NCBI RefSeq assembly: GCF_002954445.1
Contig: NZ_MQWA01000001.1
Location: 2,611,666 to 2,675,665 of the forward strand
Source of the DNA: Rubritalea profundi
GTDB taxonomy: Bacteria; Verrucomicrobiota; Verrucomicrobiia; Verrucomicrobiales; Akkermansiaceae
Direction of reading: 5' to 3'
DNA: 64,000 nt
A program made the position numbers and the translations under genes. Shown here piece by piece: positions 1-9,988 of this stretch. The notes under the pieces were generated by a model. That model saw only the letters and a list, made by a program, of their open reading frames with translations. It searched no databases and was not told the origin of the DNA. The stretch's first letter is position 1, and every line of letters begins with the position of its first letter.

Positions 1-30
1 CGTTTATGTACTAGCAGTTCGTGGTAAACA

Positions 31-61
31 AAAAAGCGCACCCAAACTGGATGCGCTTTTT
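31..61 (-). terminator. Rho-independent terminator after carB
   Basis: A 10-bp perfect stem (AAAAAGCGCA with TGCGCTTTTT) encloses an 11-nt loop. Read on the minus strand it is followed by a T-rich stretch and lies about 25 nt past the carB stop codon. The A/T ends of the stem would allow use in both directions. Confidence 0.85.
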
Positions 62-84
62 GAAATTGAGTGTGCAGTTTTAGC

Positions 85-3000
85 TTAGATGAGGCCGTGG
101 TATGCTTGGATCGGCTTGACCTCGAACTTCATAGTCTGGAGTGAGCGGATCGCGAGGACAGATGCTTCAGCTGCAGCAAGGTTGGTGCAGTGGGAGATCT
201 TGTTGGTGACTGCGCTGGAGCGGATTTTGATCTCGTCTTCGCGGGCTTCGTGGCTGCTAGGGCTGTTGACGACGAAGGCTATTTCTCCGTTCTTCATCAT
301 GTCGATGACGTTTGGTCGCTTGTGTTCAGCGAGCTTGTAAACGCGCTCGACTGCGACGCCTTGTTCCTTGAGGAACTTGTAGGTGCCGCCTGTGGAGTAG
401 ACTGTGAAACCTAGGTCGACGAGGTCTTTAGCGATTGCGACAGAGTTTGGTTTGTCGCGGTCGTTGACGGAGAAGAAGACGCTGCCTTCGGTTGGAAGTG
501 GGTTGAATGCTGAGATCTGAGCCTTAGCGTAAGCCATGCCGAGGTCTGCATCGATGCCCATTACTTCACCGGTAGACTTCATCTCAGGTCCGAGAACGAT
601 GTCGACACCGGGGAACTTAGGCCATGGGAAAACTGCTTCCTTCACACAGTGGTGGTTAGGGAGCACCTCTTCCGTGAAGCCGAGCTCCTTCAGTGTCTTG
701 CCAGCCATTACTTTAGCAGCAAGCTTTGCAAGTGGTATGCCGATTGCCTTGGAAACGAATGGCACGGTGCGTGATGCACGTGGATTCACTTCGATGACGT
801 AGAGTTCTTCATCCTTCACCGCGAACTGGATGTTCATGAGGCCGCATACTTCGAGCTCACGAGCAAGGTCTTTGGCGCCTTTGAGGATTTGTTCCTGAAT
901 GTCGTCGGACAGAGAAGGGGCTGGGATCACACATGCTGAGTCGCCTGAGTGGATACCTGCTGCTTCGATGTGCTGCATGATCGCGCCTACAACGGATGTT
1001 TCGCCGTCAGAGATGCAGTCAACGTCAACTTCCACTGCGTTCTCGAGGAAACGGTCAACTAGGATTGGACGGTCAGGTGAGACGTCAGCAGCTTCGCTGA
1101 TGTACTTGCGGAGCTCTTCGTCTGAGTAAACGATCATCATGCCGCGTCCGCCGAGGACGAAGGATGGACGAACGAGAACTGGGTAGCCGATGCGGTCCGC
1201 AATGACGACAGCTTCGTCAGGTGTGACTGCTGTGCCAGCTTCTGCTTGCTTGAGGCCGATTCTGTCGAGGAGTGCGGAGAAGAATTTACGGTCTTCTGCT
1301 AGCTCGATAGATTTTGGTGATGTGCCGATGATTGGCACGCCGTGGCGCTCGAGGTCAGCTGCGAGGTTGAGTGGTGTTTGACCACCGAACTGGACGATCA
1401 CGCCGTCCGGCTTTTCTTGGTCGCAGATGTTGAGTACGTCTTCTAGTGTGAGTGGCTCGAAGAAGAGTTTATCAGATGTGTCGTAGTCTGTGGAGACTGT
1501 CTCTGGGTTGGAGTTGACCATGATGGTCTCGTATCCAAGCTCTTTGAGGGCAAAGGACGCGTGCACGCAGCAATAGTCAAATTCGATTCCCTGACCGATA
1601 CGGTTAGGGCCACCACCGAGGATCATTATTTTCTTTTTATCGCTTTCACGTGCTTCGTTTTCGTCACCGTAAGTGGAGTAGAAGTATGGAGTGTAGGCTT
1701 CGAACTCAGCGGCACAGGTGTCAACCAGGCGGTAAGTAGGGATGATGCCTAGTTTCTTACGTGCTGCGCGGACTGTGTCTTGGTCAGTGTTCTGAAGGTA
1801 AGCGATCTGAACATCTGAGAAACCGTACTTTTTCGCTTTGCGAAGTTCGTATGGCTTTTCGAGGAGGTTCTCAGTCGTTGCTAGAGCATCGCCTTCTTCT
1901 ACGATCTGGCTGAGGTTCTCTAGGAACCAGCGGTCGATTGCTGTGGCTTCGAAAATTTCTTCTACTGACCAGCCATTCTCAAAAGCAGTCTTGAGCCAGA
2001 AAATACGCTCAGCATTAGGTACGTGAAGCTTGCGCTCGATGTCTTCGTAGCTTGGAGCTTTTGCTCCTTTGCCGTCGAAACCAAAGCCTGAACGGCCAGT
2101 TTCGAGTGAACGAAGAGCCTTCTGCATGGACTCCTTGAATGTCCGTCCGATGGACATTGCTTCACCAACAGCTTTCATCTGCGTGGTGAGAACTGCATCC
2201 GCTGTTGGGAATTTCTCAAAAGTGAAACGTGGGAGCTTAGTGACTACGTAGTCGATTGTCGGCTCGAACGATGCTGGAGTCACGCGAGTGATGTCGTTCT
2301 GGAGTTCATCCAGAGTGAAGCCAACTGCGAGCTTTGCTGCGATCTTAGCGATCGGGAAACCAGTCGCTTTAGAGGCGAGTGCTGAGGAGCGAGAAACACG
2401 TGGGTTCATCTCGATCACGATACAACGCCCGTCTTCAGGGTTTACTGAGAACTGGATGTTAGAACCGCCCGTCTCAACGCCGATTTCACGGATACATGCG
2501 AACGAGGCATCACGCATGATCTGGTACTCACGGTCAGTGAGAGTCTGCGCTGGAGCCACTGTGATAGAATCACCGGTGTGGACACCCATTGGGTCGAAGT
2601 TTTCAATGGAGCAAATAACCACGCAGTTGTCAGCGCAGTCACGCATGACTTCCATTTCGTATTCTTTCCAACCGAGGAGTGATTCTTCAACAAGAATTTC
2701 GGAAACTGGTGAGAGGTCGATGCCGCGTGTGCAGATCTCTTCGAATTCTTCGATGTTGTAAGCAATGCCGCCGCCTGAACCGCCGAGCGTGAATGCTGGG
2801 CGGATGATGAGTGGCATAGTACCGATCTCTTCGCGAATAGCGTGAGACTCAGCCATGTTGTGCGCGACACCAGAGTGTGGAAGGTCGAGGCCAATTTTGA
2901 GCATCGCTTCTTTGAAGCGAAGGCGGTCTTCACCTTTGTCGATCGCGTCAGCGTTGGCGCCGATCATTTTGACACCGTGCTTCACAAGCGTACCTGCCTT

Positions 3001-3309
3001 GTCGAGGTCCATCGAGCAGTTCAGTGCTGTCTGACCACCGAGTGTCGGAAGCAGAGCGTCGGGTTTTTCCTTGATGATGATCATCTCAACCACTTCAGGA
3101 GTGATTGGCTCGATGTAGGTGCGGAATGCAAACTCAGGGTCGGTCATGATGGTGGCCGGGTTTGAGTTTACAAGGATCACATCATAGCCTTCTTCTTTGA
3201 GGGCTTTGCAGGCTTGTACGCCTGAGTAATCGAATTCGCATCCTTGGCCAATAATGATTGGTCCGGAGCCGATAACTAAAATCTTTTTAATCGAGGTGTC
3301 CTTTGGCAT
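85..3309 (-). CDS. carB: Carbamoyl-phosphate synthase large subunit
   Basis: Makes carbamoyl phosphate from bicarbonate, ATP and glutamine-derived ammonia for arginine and pyrimidine synthesis, as the cytoplasmic partner of CarA (not in the window). The 1074-aa length is normal. The two homologous ATP-grasp halves are visible: [10 protein letters not shown] near the N-terminus and [15 protein letters not shown] near residue 560. Each half is followed by a glycine-rich ATP-grasp loop ([22 protein letters not shown]). The C-terminal ~140 residues form the MGS-like allosteric domain ([11 protein letters not shown]). The frame stays open 44 codons upstream, but that extension is low-complexity and unlike the family, so the start at [11 protein letters not shown] was chosen. 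Confidence 0.97.
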   Translation of the reverse strand: MPKDTSIKKILVIGSGPIIIGQGCEFDYSGVQACKALKEEGYDVILVNSNPATIMTDPEFAFRTYIEPITPEVVEMIIIKEKPDALLPTLGGQTALNCSMDLDKAGTLVKHGVKMIGANADAIDKGEDRLRFKEAMLKIGLDLPHSGVAHNMAESHAIREEIGTMPLIIRPAFTLGGSGGGIAYNIEEFEEICTRGIDLSPVSEILVEESLLGWKEYEMEVMRDCADNCVVICSIENFDPMGVHTGDSITVAPAQTLTDREYQIMRDASFACIREIGVETGGSNIQFSVNPEDGRCIVIEMNPRVSRSSALASKATGFPIAKIAAKLAVGFTLDELQNDITRVTPASFEPTIDYVVTKLPRFTFEKFPTADAVLTTQMKAVGEAMSIGRTFKESMQKALRSLETGRSGFGFDGKGAKAPSYEDIERKLHVPNAERIFWLKTAFENGWSVEEIFEATAIDRWFLENLSQIVEEGDALATTENLLEKPYELRKAKKYGFSDVQIAYLQNTDQDTVRAARKKLGIIPTYRLVDTCAAEFEAYTPYFYSTYGDENEARESDKKKIMILGGGPNRIGQGIEFDYCCVHASFALKELGYETIMVNSNPETVSTDYDTSDKLFFEPLTLEDVLNICDQEKPDGVIVQFGGQTPLNLAADLERHGVPIIGTSPKSIELAEDRKFFSALLDRIGLKQAEAGTAVTPDEAVVIADRIGYPVLVRPSFVLGGRGMMIVYSDEELRKYISEAADVSPDRPILVDRFLENAVEVDVDCISDGETSVVGAIMQHIEAAGIHSGDSACVIPAPSLSDDIQEQILKGAKDLARELEVCGLMNIQFAVKDEELYVIEVNPRASRTVPFVSKAIGIPLAKLAAKVMAGKTLKELGFTEEVLPNHHCVKEAVFPWPKFPGVDIVLGPEMKSTGEVMGIDADLGMAYAKAQISAFNPLPTEGSVFFSVNDRDKPNSVAIAKDLVDLGFTVYSTGGTYKFLKEQGVAVERVYKLAEHKRPNVIDMMKNGEIAFVVNSPSSHEAREDEIKIRSSAVTNKISHCTNLAAAEASVLAIRSLQTMKFEVKPIQAYHGLI

Positions 3310-3469
3310 GAAAGTGAGTCGTAAATTGAGGTGTTTCTGCCTACTCAGACTCCTTTTGTAAAGGATTGCTTGCCTGTTTCGTAAAAGAAAATCAAGCAGT
3401 TGTGTGAATAACTTGTGAGTAGCGGTGCAAACCTCTTTCACATAGAGGATTGTGGCTGCTTAAGAACGC

Positions 3470-4567
3470 TTAAGCTTTATCATCGATTTCGGCAAATACC
3501 ATCACTCCGGCTGAGGTGTTGATGGTGGAAATGACTGTGACATCCAGAGCTGAACCAATCCTAGTAACGGCATTGTTGACCACGATCATAGTGCCATCCG
3601 GTAGGTAACCAACTCCTTGGTGAGCTTCTTTACCAGTTCTAACGATCGCCAAGTTCATATTTGCACCCACGGAAACCTTAGGTTTGAGTGAGTCTGCTAG
3701 ATCGTTGATGTTTAGTACCGTGACGTCCTGAAGGCGTGCAACCTTACTGAGGTTGTCGTCGGCGGTTAGGAGCTTCGCGTTGATGAGCCGGGCGATCTGC
3801 ATCAACATTGCATCATGGCTGTCGTCGGGCGAGGATGGTGTGGCATCGTGAATACTGACACGTGTGCGCTGTGAGGTGCGGAGCTCTTCTAAGCAATCGA
3901 GTCCACGCTGACCGCGCTTGCGCCGACCAGGAGATGGTGAGTTAGACATGATTTGTAACTCTTCCAATACGAAGCGAGGGATAATGAGGTTGTTCTCGAG
4001 AAAGCCAGAATTCATCAACGCGGGTAAGCGCCCATCGGTGATGACATCTGAGTCTAGCAGCAGTGGGCGACCTTTTTGTGCCTCTTGTCGGAAGCGAACG
4101 TAAGGGATGATGAGGGCAAAGTCTTCTTTGTTGCTGCGCAGTGCAATGACTGTTCCTAGGAAGCCGAGGGTAGCGTATGTGCAGACGTTAAAGGTGAGGG
4201 CAAAGTCTTCCGGCTTCCGGATGTGTTCACTAAAAGAAACAGTGAAAAGTTCCGGGATTCGAACCGTATTCAGAAGCCAAGCGCAGAAAAGTCCAATAAC
4301 TAGTCCCAGAGTCGCTATAGAGAAGCCTCTGATAGAGAATTGCTTCATCAGGTTTTCAACCATGATAAAGAATGCTCCGACTAAAAGTCCCCCCGTGATG
4401 CCGATCCACATCTTAGCTGGGCCTAGACTTTGGAAGGCGAGTGCGCTACCTGCTAGTTCACATACCAGCAAGTAGAGCATGCGGGTGACATTGACGGCTG
4501 GATTGGAACTTTTTTTTAGACACGTACTTAATTGGAGAAGGACTGTAGTACTGTCCAACTTATCCAT
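3470..4567 (-). CDS. PIN/TRAM-domain membrane protein (YacL/PilT-type nuclease)
   Basis: Membrane-anchored putative ribonuclease. About four hydrophobic helices lie within residues 30-145. A PIN domain follows, starting at LLLDSDVITDGR (~170); its acidic residues match the metal-binding set of PIN nucleases. A short basic loop (GRRKRGQRG) and a C-terminal TRAM-like RNA-binding domain (~300-360) complete it. This N-TM/PIN/TRAM order is that of the YacL family. The start is uncertain: Met30 (4480) would put the first helix at the N-terminus, and neither start has a clear ribosome-binding site. The gene lies about 160 nt upstream of carB in the same direction. The RNA target is unknown. Confidence 0.85.
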   Translation of the reverse strand: MDKLDSTTVLLQLSTCLKKSSNPAVNVTRMLYLLVCELAGSALAFQSLGPAKMWIGITGGLLVGAFFIMVENLMKQFSIRGFSIATLGLVIGLFCAWLLNTVRIPELFTVSFSEHIRKPEDFALTFNVCTYATLGFLGTVIALRSNKEDFALIIPYVRFRQEAQKGRPLLLDSDVITDGRLPALMNSGFLENNLIIPRFVLEELQIMSNSPSPGRRKRGQRGLDCLEELRTSQRTRVSIHDATPSSPDDSHDAMLMQIARLINAKLLTADDNLSKVARLQDVTVLNINDLADSLKPKVSVGANMNLAIVRTGKEAHQGVGYLPDGTMIVVNNAVTRIGSALDVTVISTINTSAGVMVFAEIDDKA

Positions 4568-4647
4568 GTTTTTGCAAGCTTAAGATTCTGTTAGCCATAA
4601 TCATTGGGCTTGCACGCGCTCGGAGCTCTAGTCAGTCTTGCCCAACA

Positions 4648-5121
4648 ATGAAAAATCAGCCAAAATTGATTGCAATGGTAGCGATGACCTCTGACCGAGT
4701 GATCGGCAAAGGAAACGACCTGCCGTGGCACCTTCCCGAGGATTTAAAACTCTTCAAGCGCACGACGAGTGGCCACCCGATTGTGATGGGCCGAAAGACT
4801 TATGATTCTATTGGTCGTCCCTTGCCAAAGCGCCAGAATATAGTGATCACACGTGACCAATCGTGGTCAGCCGATGGTGTAGAAGTCGTGCATTCTCCTG
4901 AAGCCGTGCGCCAACTTGAACTGATGGATGAAGAGGTGTTCATCATTGGCGGTGCCGAAATTTACTCTCTTTTCCTACCGCACATTGATGAGTTATTAGT
5001 ATCCCACGTGTACCAAAGCTATGAGGGCGACACCCGCTTCCCTGAATTTGAGCACTTTTTTACAGGTTTTGAGGTAGCCGAGAAGTTCGACGACTTCGAA
5101 CTTCGCCGCTACACGAAGTAA
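4648..5121 (+). CDS. folA: Dihydrofolate reductase
   Basis: NADPH-dependent reduction of dihydrofolate to tetrahydrofolate. The 157-aa length is typical. LPWHLPEDLKLFK carries the catalytic acidic residue (Asp32, equivalent to E. coli Asp27). VMGRKTYDSIGRPLP and the C-terminal FIIGGAEIYSLFLP supply the cofactor-binding loops. It is divergent from the PIN/TRAM gene and convergent with folC, whose stop is only 7 nt away, so the two folate genes meet tail to tail. Confidence 0.96.
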   Translation: MKNQPKLIAMVAMTSDRVIGKGNDLPWHLPEDLKLFKRTTSGHPIVMGRKTYDSIGRPLPKRQNIVITRDQSWSADGVEVVHSPEAVRQLELMDEEVFIIGGAEIYSLFLPHIDELLVSHVYQSYEGDTRFPEFEHFFTGFEVAEKFDDFELRRYTK

Positions 5122-5128
5122 AGAGGAG

Positions 5129-6343
5129 CTACTGCGTACTGCGCTGGAACCCACCATCACCAAAGAGCGCTTTTGCTTCTCCTATGAGGAAGAGTGATCC
5201 TGCGATCAGGATTGGATTTTTACAGTCGCTGAGTGACTTTAGAGCGCTTTCTAAATTCTCGTGGGAAGTGTGAGAGGTGTTAGCGGGGAGTGCTGTTATG
5301 GCGGCTTCAGTGCTGAGGGAGCGTGGTGAATCGAGAGGGGTGAGGTGAACCTCTTCGCTGATTGAACAAAGAATTTCGAGTACTTGATCCACGTCTTTTT
5401 CTTCGACGGCTCCGAATACTAGAGTGGCTTTTTGTTCGCCAAAATGTTGCTTCCATGTATCGACTAAGGCATTTGCCGCATGGGGGTTGTGCGCTCCATC
5501 AATGATGATTTGAGGTTGCTCAGAAAGAGTTTCAAAGCGACCTGGCCAGCTGATGTTAGAGAGCGCATATTTAACCGAGTCAAAATCGAGCGGTATGCCA
5601 AGAGCTGTGACAGCTTCGATCGCTAGTTGGGCATTTTCTGCCTGGTGCTTGCCCGCTAGATTGATGTTGTAGCCAAGTAGTGGGCCATTCACCGTGGTGA
5701 GGGGAGCACGTTTTTCTTCGGCTTCTTCTGCAATGACTATGGCCGCTGAGCGTTCTTGCTTAGCACTAATCACAGGTTTCTTCTCACAGATGATTCCAGC
5801 TTTCTCTCTAGCGACTTTTTCCAGCGTGTCGCCAAGCCACTCCGAGTGGTCGAGCGCGATAGGGGTGATGACGCAGACGTCCGCTGGGACAGCGGTGGTG
5901 GCATCCAGTCTGCCGCCCATACCAGTTTCTAGAATGATGAGCTCACACTCGGTTTCTTTAAAATGGCGCATCGCGATAGCGAGAGTGAGTTCAAAAAACG
6001 TCGGGTGGTGTTCCCAGTCAGTCACAATTTCTTTGATCTCGAGAATGGTGTCGAGGACCACTTGTTCGGGGATCATCTCGCCATTCACGCGGATACGTTC
6101 ACGGAAATCTACCAGATGGGGAGAGGTGAATAGTCCGCAGCGAAGACCGGTGGCGCGAGACAGTGAGTCGATGATTGCAGAAGTCGACCCTTTGCCGTTA
6201 GTTCCAGCTAGGTGGACAACCTGGGTGTTGCGTGTTGGATTGGCTAACAGCTGACGTAGCAATTTCTTTGGTCCATCGAGCCCGAGCTTGATGCCAAAAT
6301 TCTGAGTCGAGTAGAGCCAGTCGAGAGCTTGTTGGTAGGTCAT
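5129..6343 (-). CDS. folC: Folylpolyglutamate/dihydrofolate synthase
   Basis: Mur-ligase-family enzyme that adds glutamate to (dihydro)folate with ATP. The ATP-binding P-loop AGTNGKGST is at residues 46-54. The ligase-family motifs LETGMGGRLDATTA and ITPIALDHSEWLGDT follow, then the C-terminal domain signature IIDGAHNPHAA (~285). The 404-aa length is standard. It lies downstream of accD and is separated from it by a strong terminator, as accD-folC pairs often are in bacteria. Confidence 0.95.
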   Translation of the reverse strand: MTYQQALDWLYSTQNFGIKLGLDGPKKLLRQLLANPTRNTQVVHLAGTNGKGSTSAIIDSLSRATGLRCGLFTSPHLVDFRERIRVNGEMIPEQVVLDTILEIKEIVTDWEHHPTFFELTLAIAMRHFKETECELIILETGMGGRLDATTAVPADVCVITPIALDHSEWLGDTLEKVAREKAGIICEKKPVISAKQERSAAIVIAEEAEEKRAPLTTVNGPLLGYNINLAGKHQAENAQLAIEAVTALGIPLDFDSVKYALSNISWPGRFETLSEQPQIIIDGAHNPHAANALVDTWKQHFGEQKATLVFGAVEEKDVDQVLEILCSISEEVHLTPLDSPRSLSTEAAITALPANTSHTSHENLESALKSLSDCKNPILIAGSLFLIGEAKALFGDGGFQRSTQ

Positions 6344-6364
6344 GAGTCTATGCTATTAGTAGAC

Positions 6365-6398
6365 AAAAAAACCTCTCTAATCAGATCAGAGAGGCTTT
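6365..6398 (-). terminator. Rho-independent terminator between accD and folC
   Basis: On the minus strand a stem (AAAGCCTCTCT with AGAGAGGTTTT, one G-T wobble) closes a 9-nt loop and runs into seven T residues. It sits directly after the accD stop codon and before folC, so folC is probably transcribed from read-through or its own promoter. Confidence 0.85.
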
Positions 6399-6415
6399 GT
6401 GAAAATGGGTAATGC

Positions 6416-7243
6416 CTACAGTGGCATCATGTAGCTGAGAAGCTGGCCGAGCTTTTTCTTCATGTCGCGACGGTGAACGATGGAGTCGATGAGGCCGTGC
6501 TGCAACATGAACTCTGCAGTCTGGAAACCAGGAGGCAGGTCTTGGTGGGTGGTTTCTTTCACCACACGTGGACCAGCGAAGCCGATCATGCACTTTGGCT
6601 CAGCGAGGTTGATGTCGCCGATGGTTGCAAATGAGGCTGTTACTCCACCTGTTGTCGGGTGGGTGAGAAGTGAAATGTAGGGTAGGCCGTGCTCAGAAAG
6701 ACGAGCGAGAGCTGCACAGGTTTTAGCCATCTGCATCAGTGAAAGCATACCTTCCTGCATGCGAGCTCCTGAAGATGAGGAAATGATGATCATACCTCGC
6801 TTTTCTTTGACGGCGGTTTCGATGGCTCGTGTGATTTTTTCACCCACCACGGAGCCCATGGAGCCAGCAAAAAATTTGAAGTCCATCACAGCGATCATTG
6901 CCGGGTTGCCGTCGACATTCAGTCGGCCAGTGACCACAGCATCATTCATCCCAGTCTTTTTGCGGAGCATGTCGATTTTCTCTTCATACTTGTGGAAGCC
7001 GAGAGGGTTTTTCGAGTAGAGCTCAGCATTGGTCTCTTCGAATGTGCTGGCATCAGCGATGGAGGCAATGCGCTCAACCGAGCCAAGTAGGAAGTGGTGG
7101 TCGCAGCTGTTACAGACTTGATCGTTTTGTTTGAGATCAAGGGTGTGGATCATGGCATTGCACTCCGGACACTTGGTCCAAAGGTCGTTAGGCATGTCCT
7201 TTCTCTTATTGTTGCGAAGTCTTGGTCGTTCGAAAATACCCAT
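6416..7243 (-). CDS. accD: Acetyl-CoA carboxylase carboxyltransferase subunit beta
   Basis: Transfers the carboxyl group from biotin to acetyl-CoA, giving malonyl-CoA for fatty-acid synthesis, with AccA (not in the window). The N-terminal zinc ribbon is intact: CPEC at 25-28 and CNSC at 44-47. The crotonase-like core contains the oxyanion/CoA-binding glycines (SSSGARMQEGMLSL, HPTTGGVTASFA, FAGPRVV). The 275-aa length is normal. Confidence 0.96.
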   Translation of the reverse strand: MGIFERPRLRNNKRKDMPNDLWTKCPECNAMIHTLDLKQNDQVCNSCDHHFLLGSVERIASIADASTFEETNAELYSKNPLGFHKYEEKIDMLRKKTGMNDAVVTGRLNVDGNPAMIAVMDFKFFAGSMGSVVGEKITRAIETAVKEKRGMIIISSSSGARMQEGMLSLMQMAKTCAALARLSEHGLPYISLLTHPTTGGVTASFATIGDINLAEPKCMIGFAGPRVVKETTHQDLPPGFQTAEFMLQHGLIDSIVHRRDMKKKLGQLLSYMMPL

Positions 7244-7290
7244 GGCTTTAGTAAAGTTGTTTGGCAGCGGATGCCGTTTCTATCGGCAGA

Positions 7291-8013
7291 CTAGCCACGT
7301 AAGGCGGTGAGCACAACAATGTTTTCGAGCTGAGGCGCGTGTTTCTTTAGAACCTCGGCGCAAGCAGTTGCTGTAGAGCCCGTGGTGAAGACGTCATCTA
7401 CCAGTATTACTGATTTGAAGTGTGGGTCTAACTTACTGAACCTAAAAGCCCCCTCTAGATTTTTGAGGCGATCACTTCTTCCCAGCCGAGTCTGAGTCTT
7501 GGTGTTGCGTGTTCGGCTGAGAGCATTGCGTGTCGGAATGTGAGTGTGCCGCTCTAGTTGGCGGGAGATTTCTGCAGCTTGGTTGAAGCCCCTGTGCCAC
7601 TTCCGCCGCCAATGCAGCGGGACGGGAATCAATACTGGCGATGGGAGTTCGGAAAATCGTCGGTCGCTTTCCATGGTTTCTTTACAAAAAAGAGCGAGCT
7701 CATTGGCGAGGTAAAACTTTTTCAAATACTTAAAGTCGACCACAAGTTGGTGGTTGGCGTGGGTGTTACGCAGGGCGGCTCTTGCAAAAAGGAAGCTGAA
7801 ATCGAGGTGTTGACAATTGGGGCACAGAAAAGGGCTGTCGATCGTGCCGTCATAACCCTCGCCACAGCGATCGCAAAAAGGCGGTTTTACCCGAGCGCTG
7901 TCTGAGGTGCATTTCTTGCAGAGATAGCGCCCATCCTGCGTCGGCGTGTCACAGTGGTGGCACGAGGGAGGGTAAAGGTAGTCGAGTAGACGTGTTAGTC
8001 TTGGGTGGCGCAC
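7291..8013 (-). CDS. ComF-family phosphoribosyltransferase-like protein
   Basis: ComF-type protein linked in other bacteria to DNA uptake or salvage. The N-terminus holds four CxxC-type pairs (Cys18/21, 32/35, 47/50, 64/67), consistent with zinc binding. The C-terminal type I PRTase fold ends in the PRPP-binding motif VILVDDVFTTGST. The 240-aa length is normal. Its start overlaps the end of the upstream CPBP gene by 19 nt, which implies co-transcription. No competence genes are nearby, so a DNA-uptake role is only inferred from the family. Confidence 0.88.
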   Translation of the reverse strand: MRHPRLTRLLDYLYPPSCHHCDTPTQDGRYLCKKCTSDSARVKPPFCDRCGEGYDGTIDSPFLCPNCQHLDFSFLFARAALRNTHANHQLVVDFKYLKKFYLANELALFCKETMESDRRFSELPSPVLIPVPLHWRRKWHRGFNQAAEISRQLERHTHIPTRNALSRTRNTKTQTRLGRSDRLKNLEGAFRFSKLDPHFKSVILVDDVFTTGSTATACAEVLKKHAPQLENIVVLTALRG

Positions 8014-8960
8014 AATTTTCGAGAGCGAAGGTAAAAGGTCAGGCTCAGCCCGGTGATGAGGAGGGTGACGAGCGGGAGGACGCCGTCCATCAAGCTGTCA
8101 TTGTAGAGTAGCCTTTGCGACTCACCAACTGGATCCGTTAGCTTGTTGGTGAATTTGAGCGAGAATACCCAGCCCGCGTGCAGCCCGATAGCCAGCCAGA
8201 GCTTGCCGGTTTTGTAGCGGGTGTAGGCTAACGTCGTTCCTACCACAAAAAGTGTGAGAAAGACTCCGAAGAATGAACTTGCGGCAAGGAATTTTTGACC
8301 AATCAGTCCGAGCATTTCAAAGCCAGCCATCATACTCCGCGGGTCAGCTACGGCGATGCCTTTTGGTGGGCTGAGGAAATGCACGGCAGCAAAGAAGAGT
8401 GAAAGGCCAATGATCGTCTGCACCGCATTGAGCTTACGCATGAGCACTCCGTAGAGCACTCCACGAAATAACCATTCTTCTAGCAGAGCTACGATGACCG
8501 CTGGGATGATCGCTTTTTGGAAGGCCTTAGCAAAGACAAAGTTGTCCGAGGTTTTTACCCAACCTAGGAGATAGAGTAGGCCTACCAGAAACGTGAGGAA
8601 TCCAGCTGAAAAAAGGATTCCGACAAGTAGATCTTTCCAGCCTTGAGACCCTGGGTTGAGCCGTTGTTTCAGCGGTGGTTTGATTTCAATCTTGTCTTTA
8701 CTCTTGAGGCTGCGGATCAATGGGTAGAGAAAGAGCAAGGCGCAGCCCATCAGGCCTCGGTTAAAATAACGTGAAAACTTGGCCCTGTCACATTTGTTAG
8801 CTAACCACTCCATCGGCGCGGAGAGTTCACTGACTGCTGCCTCTGCTGCGAGGTCTTTACCCCAAGCGTAGAGGTGAGGGGCTACTAAAGCGGCTCCAAG
8901 AAAGCTACAGAGGATGAAGAGGAAAAGCTTAACGAGTTCATGTTGGAATAGGCGAGCCAC
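7995..8960 (-). CDS. CPBP-family intramembrane metalloprotease
   Basis: Multi-pass membrane protein of the CPBP (Abi/CAAX-protease) family. The diagnostic motifs are present: EEWLFRG (Glu161/Glu162...Arg166), AAVHFLSP (His194) and a late LHAGW histidine. Seven or eight hydrophobic segments are visible. In bacteria such proteins process membrane peptides or have no known substrate. The substrate here cannot be predicted. It is overlapped by the comF-like gene downstream. Confidence 0.85.
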   Translation of the reverse strand: MARLFQHELVKLFLFILCSFLGAALVAPHLYAWGKDLAAEAAVSELSAPMEWLANKCDRAKFSRYFNRGLMGCALLFLYPLIRSLKSKDKIEIKPPLKQRLNPGSQGWKDLLVGILFSAGFLTFLVGLLYLLGWVKTSDNFVFAKAFQKAIIPAVIVALLEEWLFRGVLYGVLMRKLNAVQTIIGLSLFFAAVHFLSPPKGIAVADPRSMMAGFEMLGLIGQKFLAASSFFGVFLTLFVVGTTLAYTRYKTGKLWLAIGLHAGWVFSLKFTNKLTDPVGESQRLLYNDSLMDGVLPLVTLLITGLSLTFYLRSRKLCATQD

Positions 8961-9076
8961 GTAGTTCTTTATAAGAGGCTCATTATCTTTGTGAACTCTA
9001 AAGCATCTTTATGAAAATAAATAGATGGGAAATCTCATTGCAAAATACCATTGGGCTGGCTTGGATGCTCTGACGT

Positions 9077-9964
9077 ATGAGTGATGGAAAATCAAAGGCT
9101 CAAGTATTTGCCGCCCGGCTCTTTAGCACCGTGTTGTTGGTAGCTATTGTTGGGGGCACATTTGTGAGCAAAAATCAGTGGGCGTACCTCGGCCTGATTT
9201 GTTTTTTGGCCATCGCTGCGAGCGTCGAGCTTTATAAGATGATTCGGGCTAACGAATTGCCATGCCAAATCAAATGGGGGCTAACACTCTCTATTGGTTA
9301 CACTCTTACGGTTGCTTACTTATTGGCAACAAAAGGCGCTGGAGCGCTGGAAATGTTGGGGGCGGTTGATGGTGCAGCCATAGCGCTGGCAGTGCTCGCG
9401 AGCTTTATTTTCCAACTGCGTGAGCCGATCGAAGGAAGTAAACCATTAGTCGCCGTGGCTACTACGGTGCTGAGTTTCCTCTACGTACCCTTTTTATTCA
9501 GCTTCATGGGGCGTGTGCTTTTTATTCCAGATCTTGAGGGCGCAGTACCAGGTGCTTGGCTTCTCATTTGGTTAGTCTGTGTGACTAAAATCACTGATAT
9601 CGGAGCCTACTGTACTGGTTCACTGATTGGTAAGCACAAGATGATTCCTCATATCAGCCCAGGGAAAACTTGGCAGGGTTTCTTTGGGGCTATCGTTTGG
9701 GCCGTGGCTCTAGGTTGTGGGCTCTATGCTCTAAAGCCTGATCAGCTCTCCGTGTTAGGCGGCTGGGGGCATGTGATTGGTCTCAGTGTTCTGCTTTCCT
9801 TATGCACGGTTGTTGGAGATCTTGCTGAGTCTGTGATCAAACGCAGCTTAGAAGCGAAAGATAGCGGCAACACACTTCCAGGAATTGGCGGGGCGCTAGA
9901 CTTGATTGATAGCCTTTGCTTCACCGCTCCAGTGCTCTATTTCTACCTCCTTTGGGTGGCTTAA
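9077..9964 (+). CDS. cdsA: Phosphatidate cytidylyltransferase (CDP-diacylglycerol synthase)
   Basis: Membrane enzyme that makes CDP-diacylglycerol from phosphatidic acid and CTP for phospholipid synthesis. About eight hydrophobic helices are visible. The family signature near the C-terminus is intact (KRSLEAKDSGNTLPGIGG followed by LDLIDS), as is SPGKTWQGFFGA. It is 24 nt upstream of dxr in the same direction, the usual cdsA-dxr order of a lipid/isoprenoid operon, although uppS is absent upstream and no rseP follows. Confidence 0.95.
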   Translation: MSDGKSKAQVFAARLFSTVLLVAIVGGTFVSKNQWAYLGLICFLAIAASVELYKMIRANELPCQIKWGLTLSIGYTLTVAYLLATKGAGALEMLGAVDGAAIALAVLASFIFQLREPIEGSKPLVAVATTVLSFLYVPFLFSFMGRVLFIPDLEGAVPGAWLLIWLVCVTKITDIGAYCTGSLIGKHKMIPHISPGKTWQGFFGAIVWAVALGCGLYALKPDQLSVLGGWGHVIGLSVLLSLCTVVGDLAESVIKRSLEAKDSGNTLPGIGGALDLIDSLCFTAPVLYFYLLWVA

Positions 9965-9988
9965 TTTATTTAATATATACTCATTTCT

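Noticed and set aside
3310-3441. 44-residue extension of CarB
   Set aside because: Not family-like; the normal CarB start [11 protein letters not shown] lies downstream.
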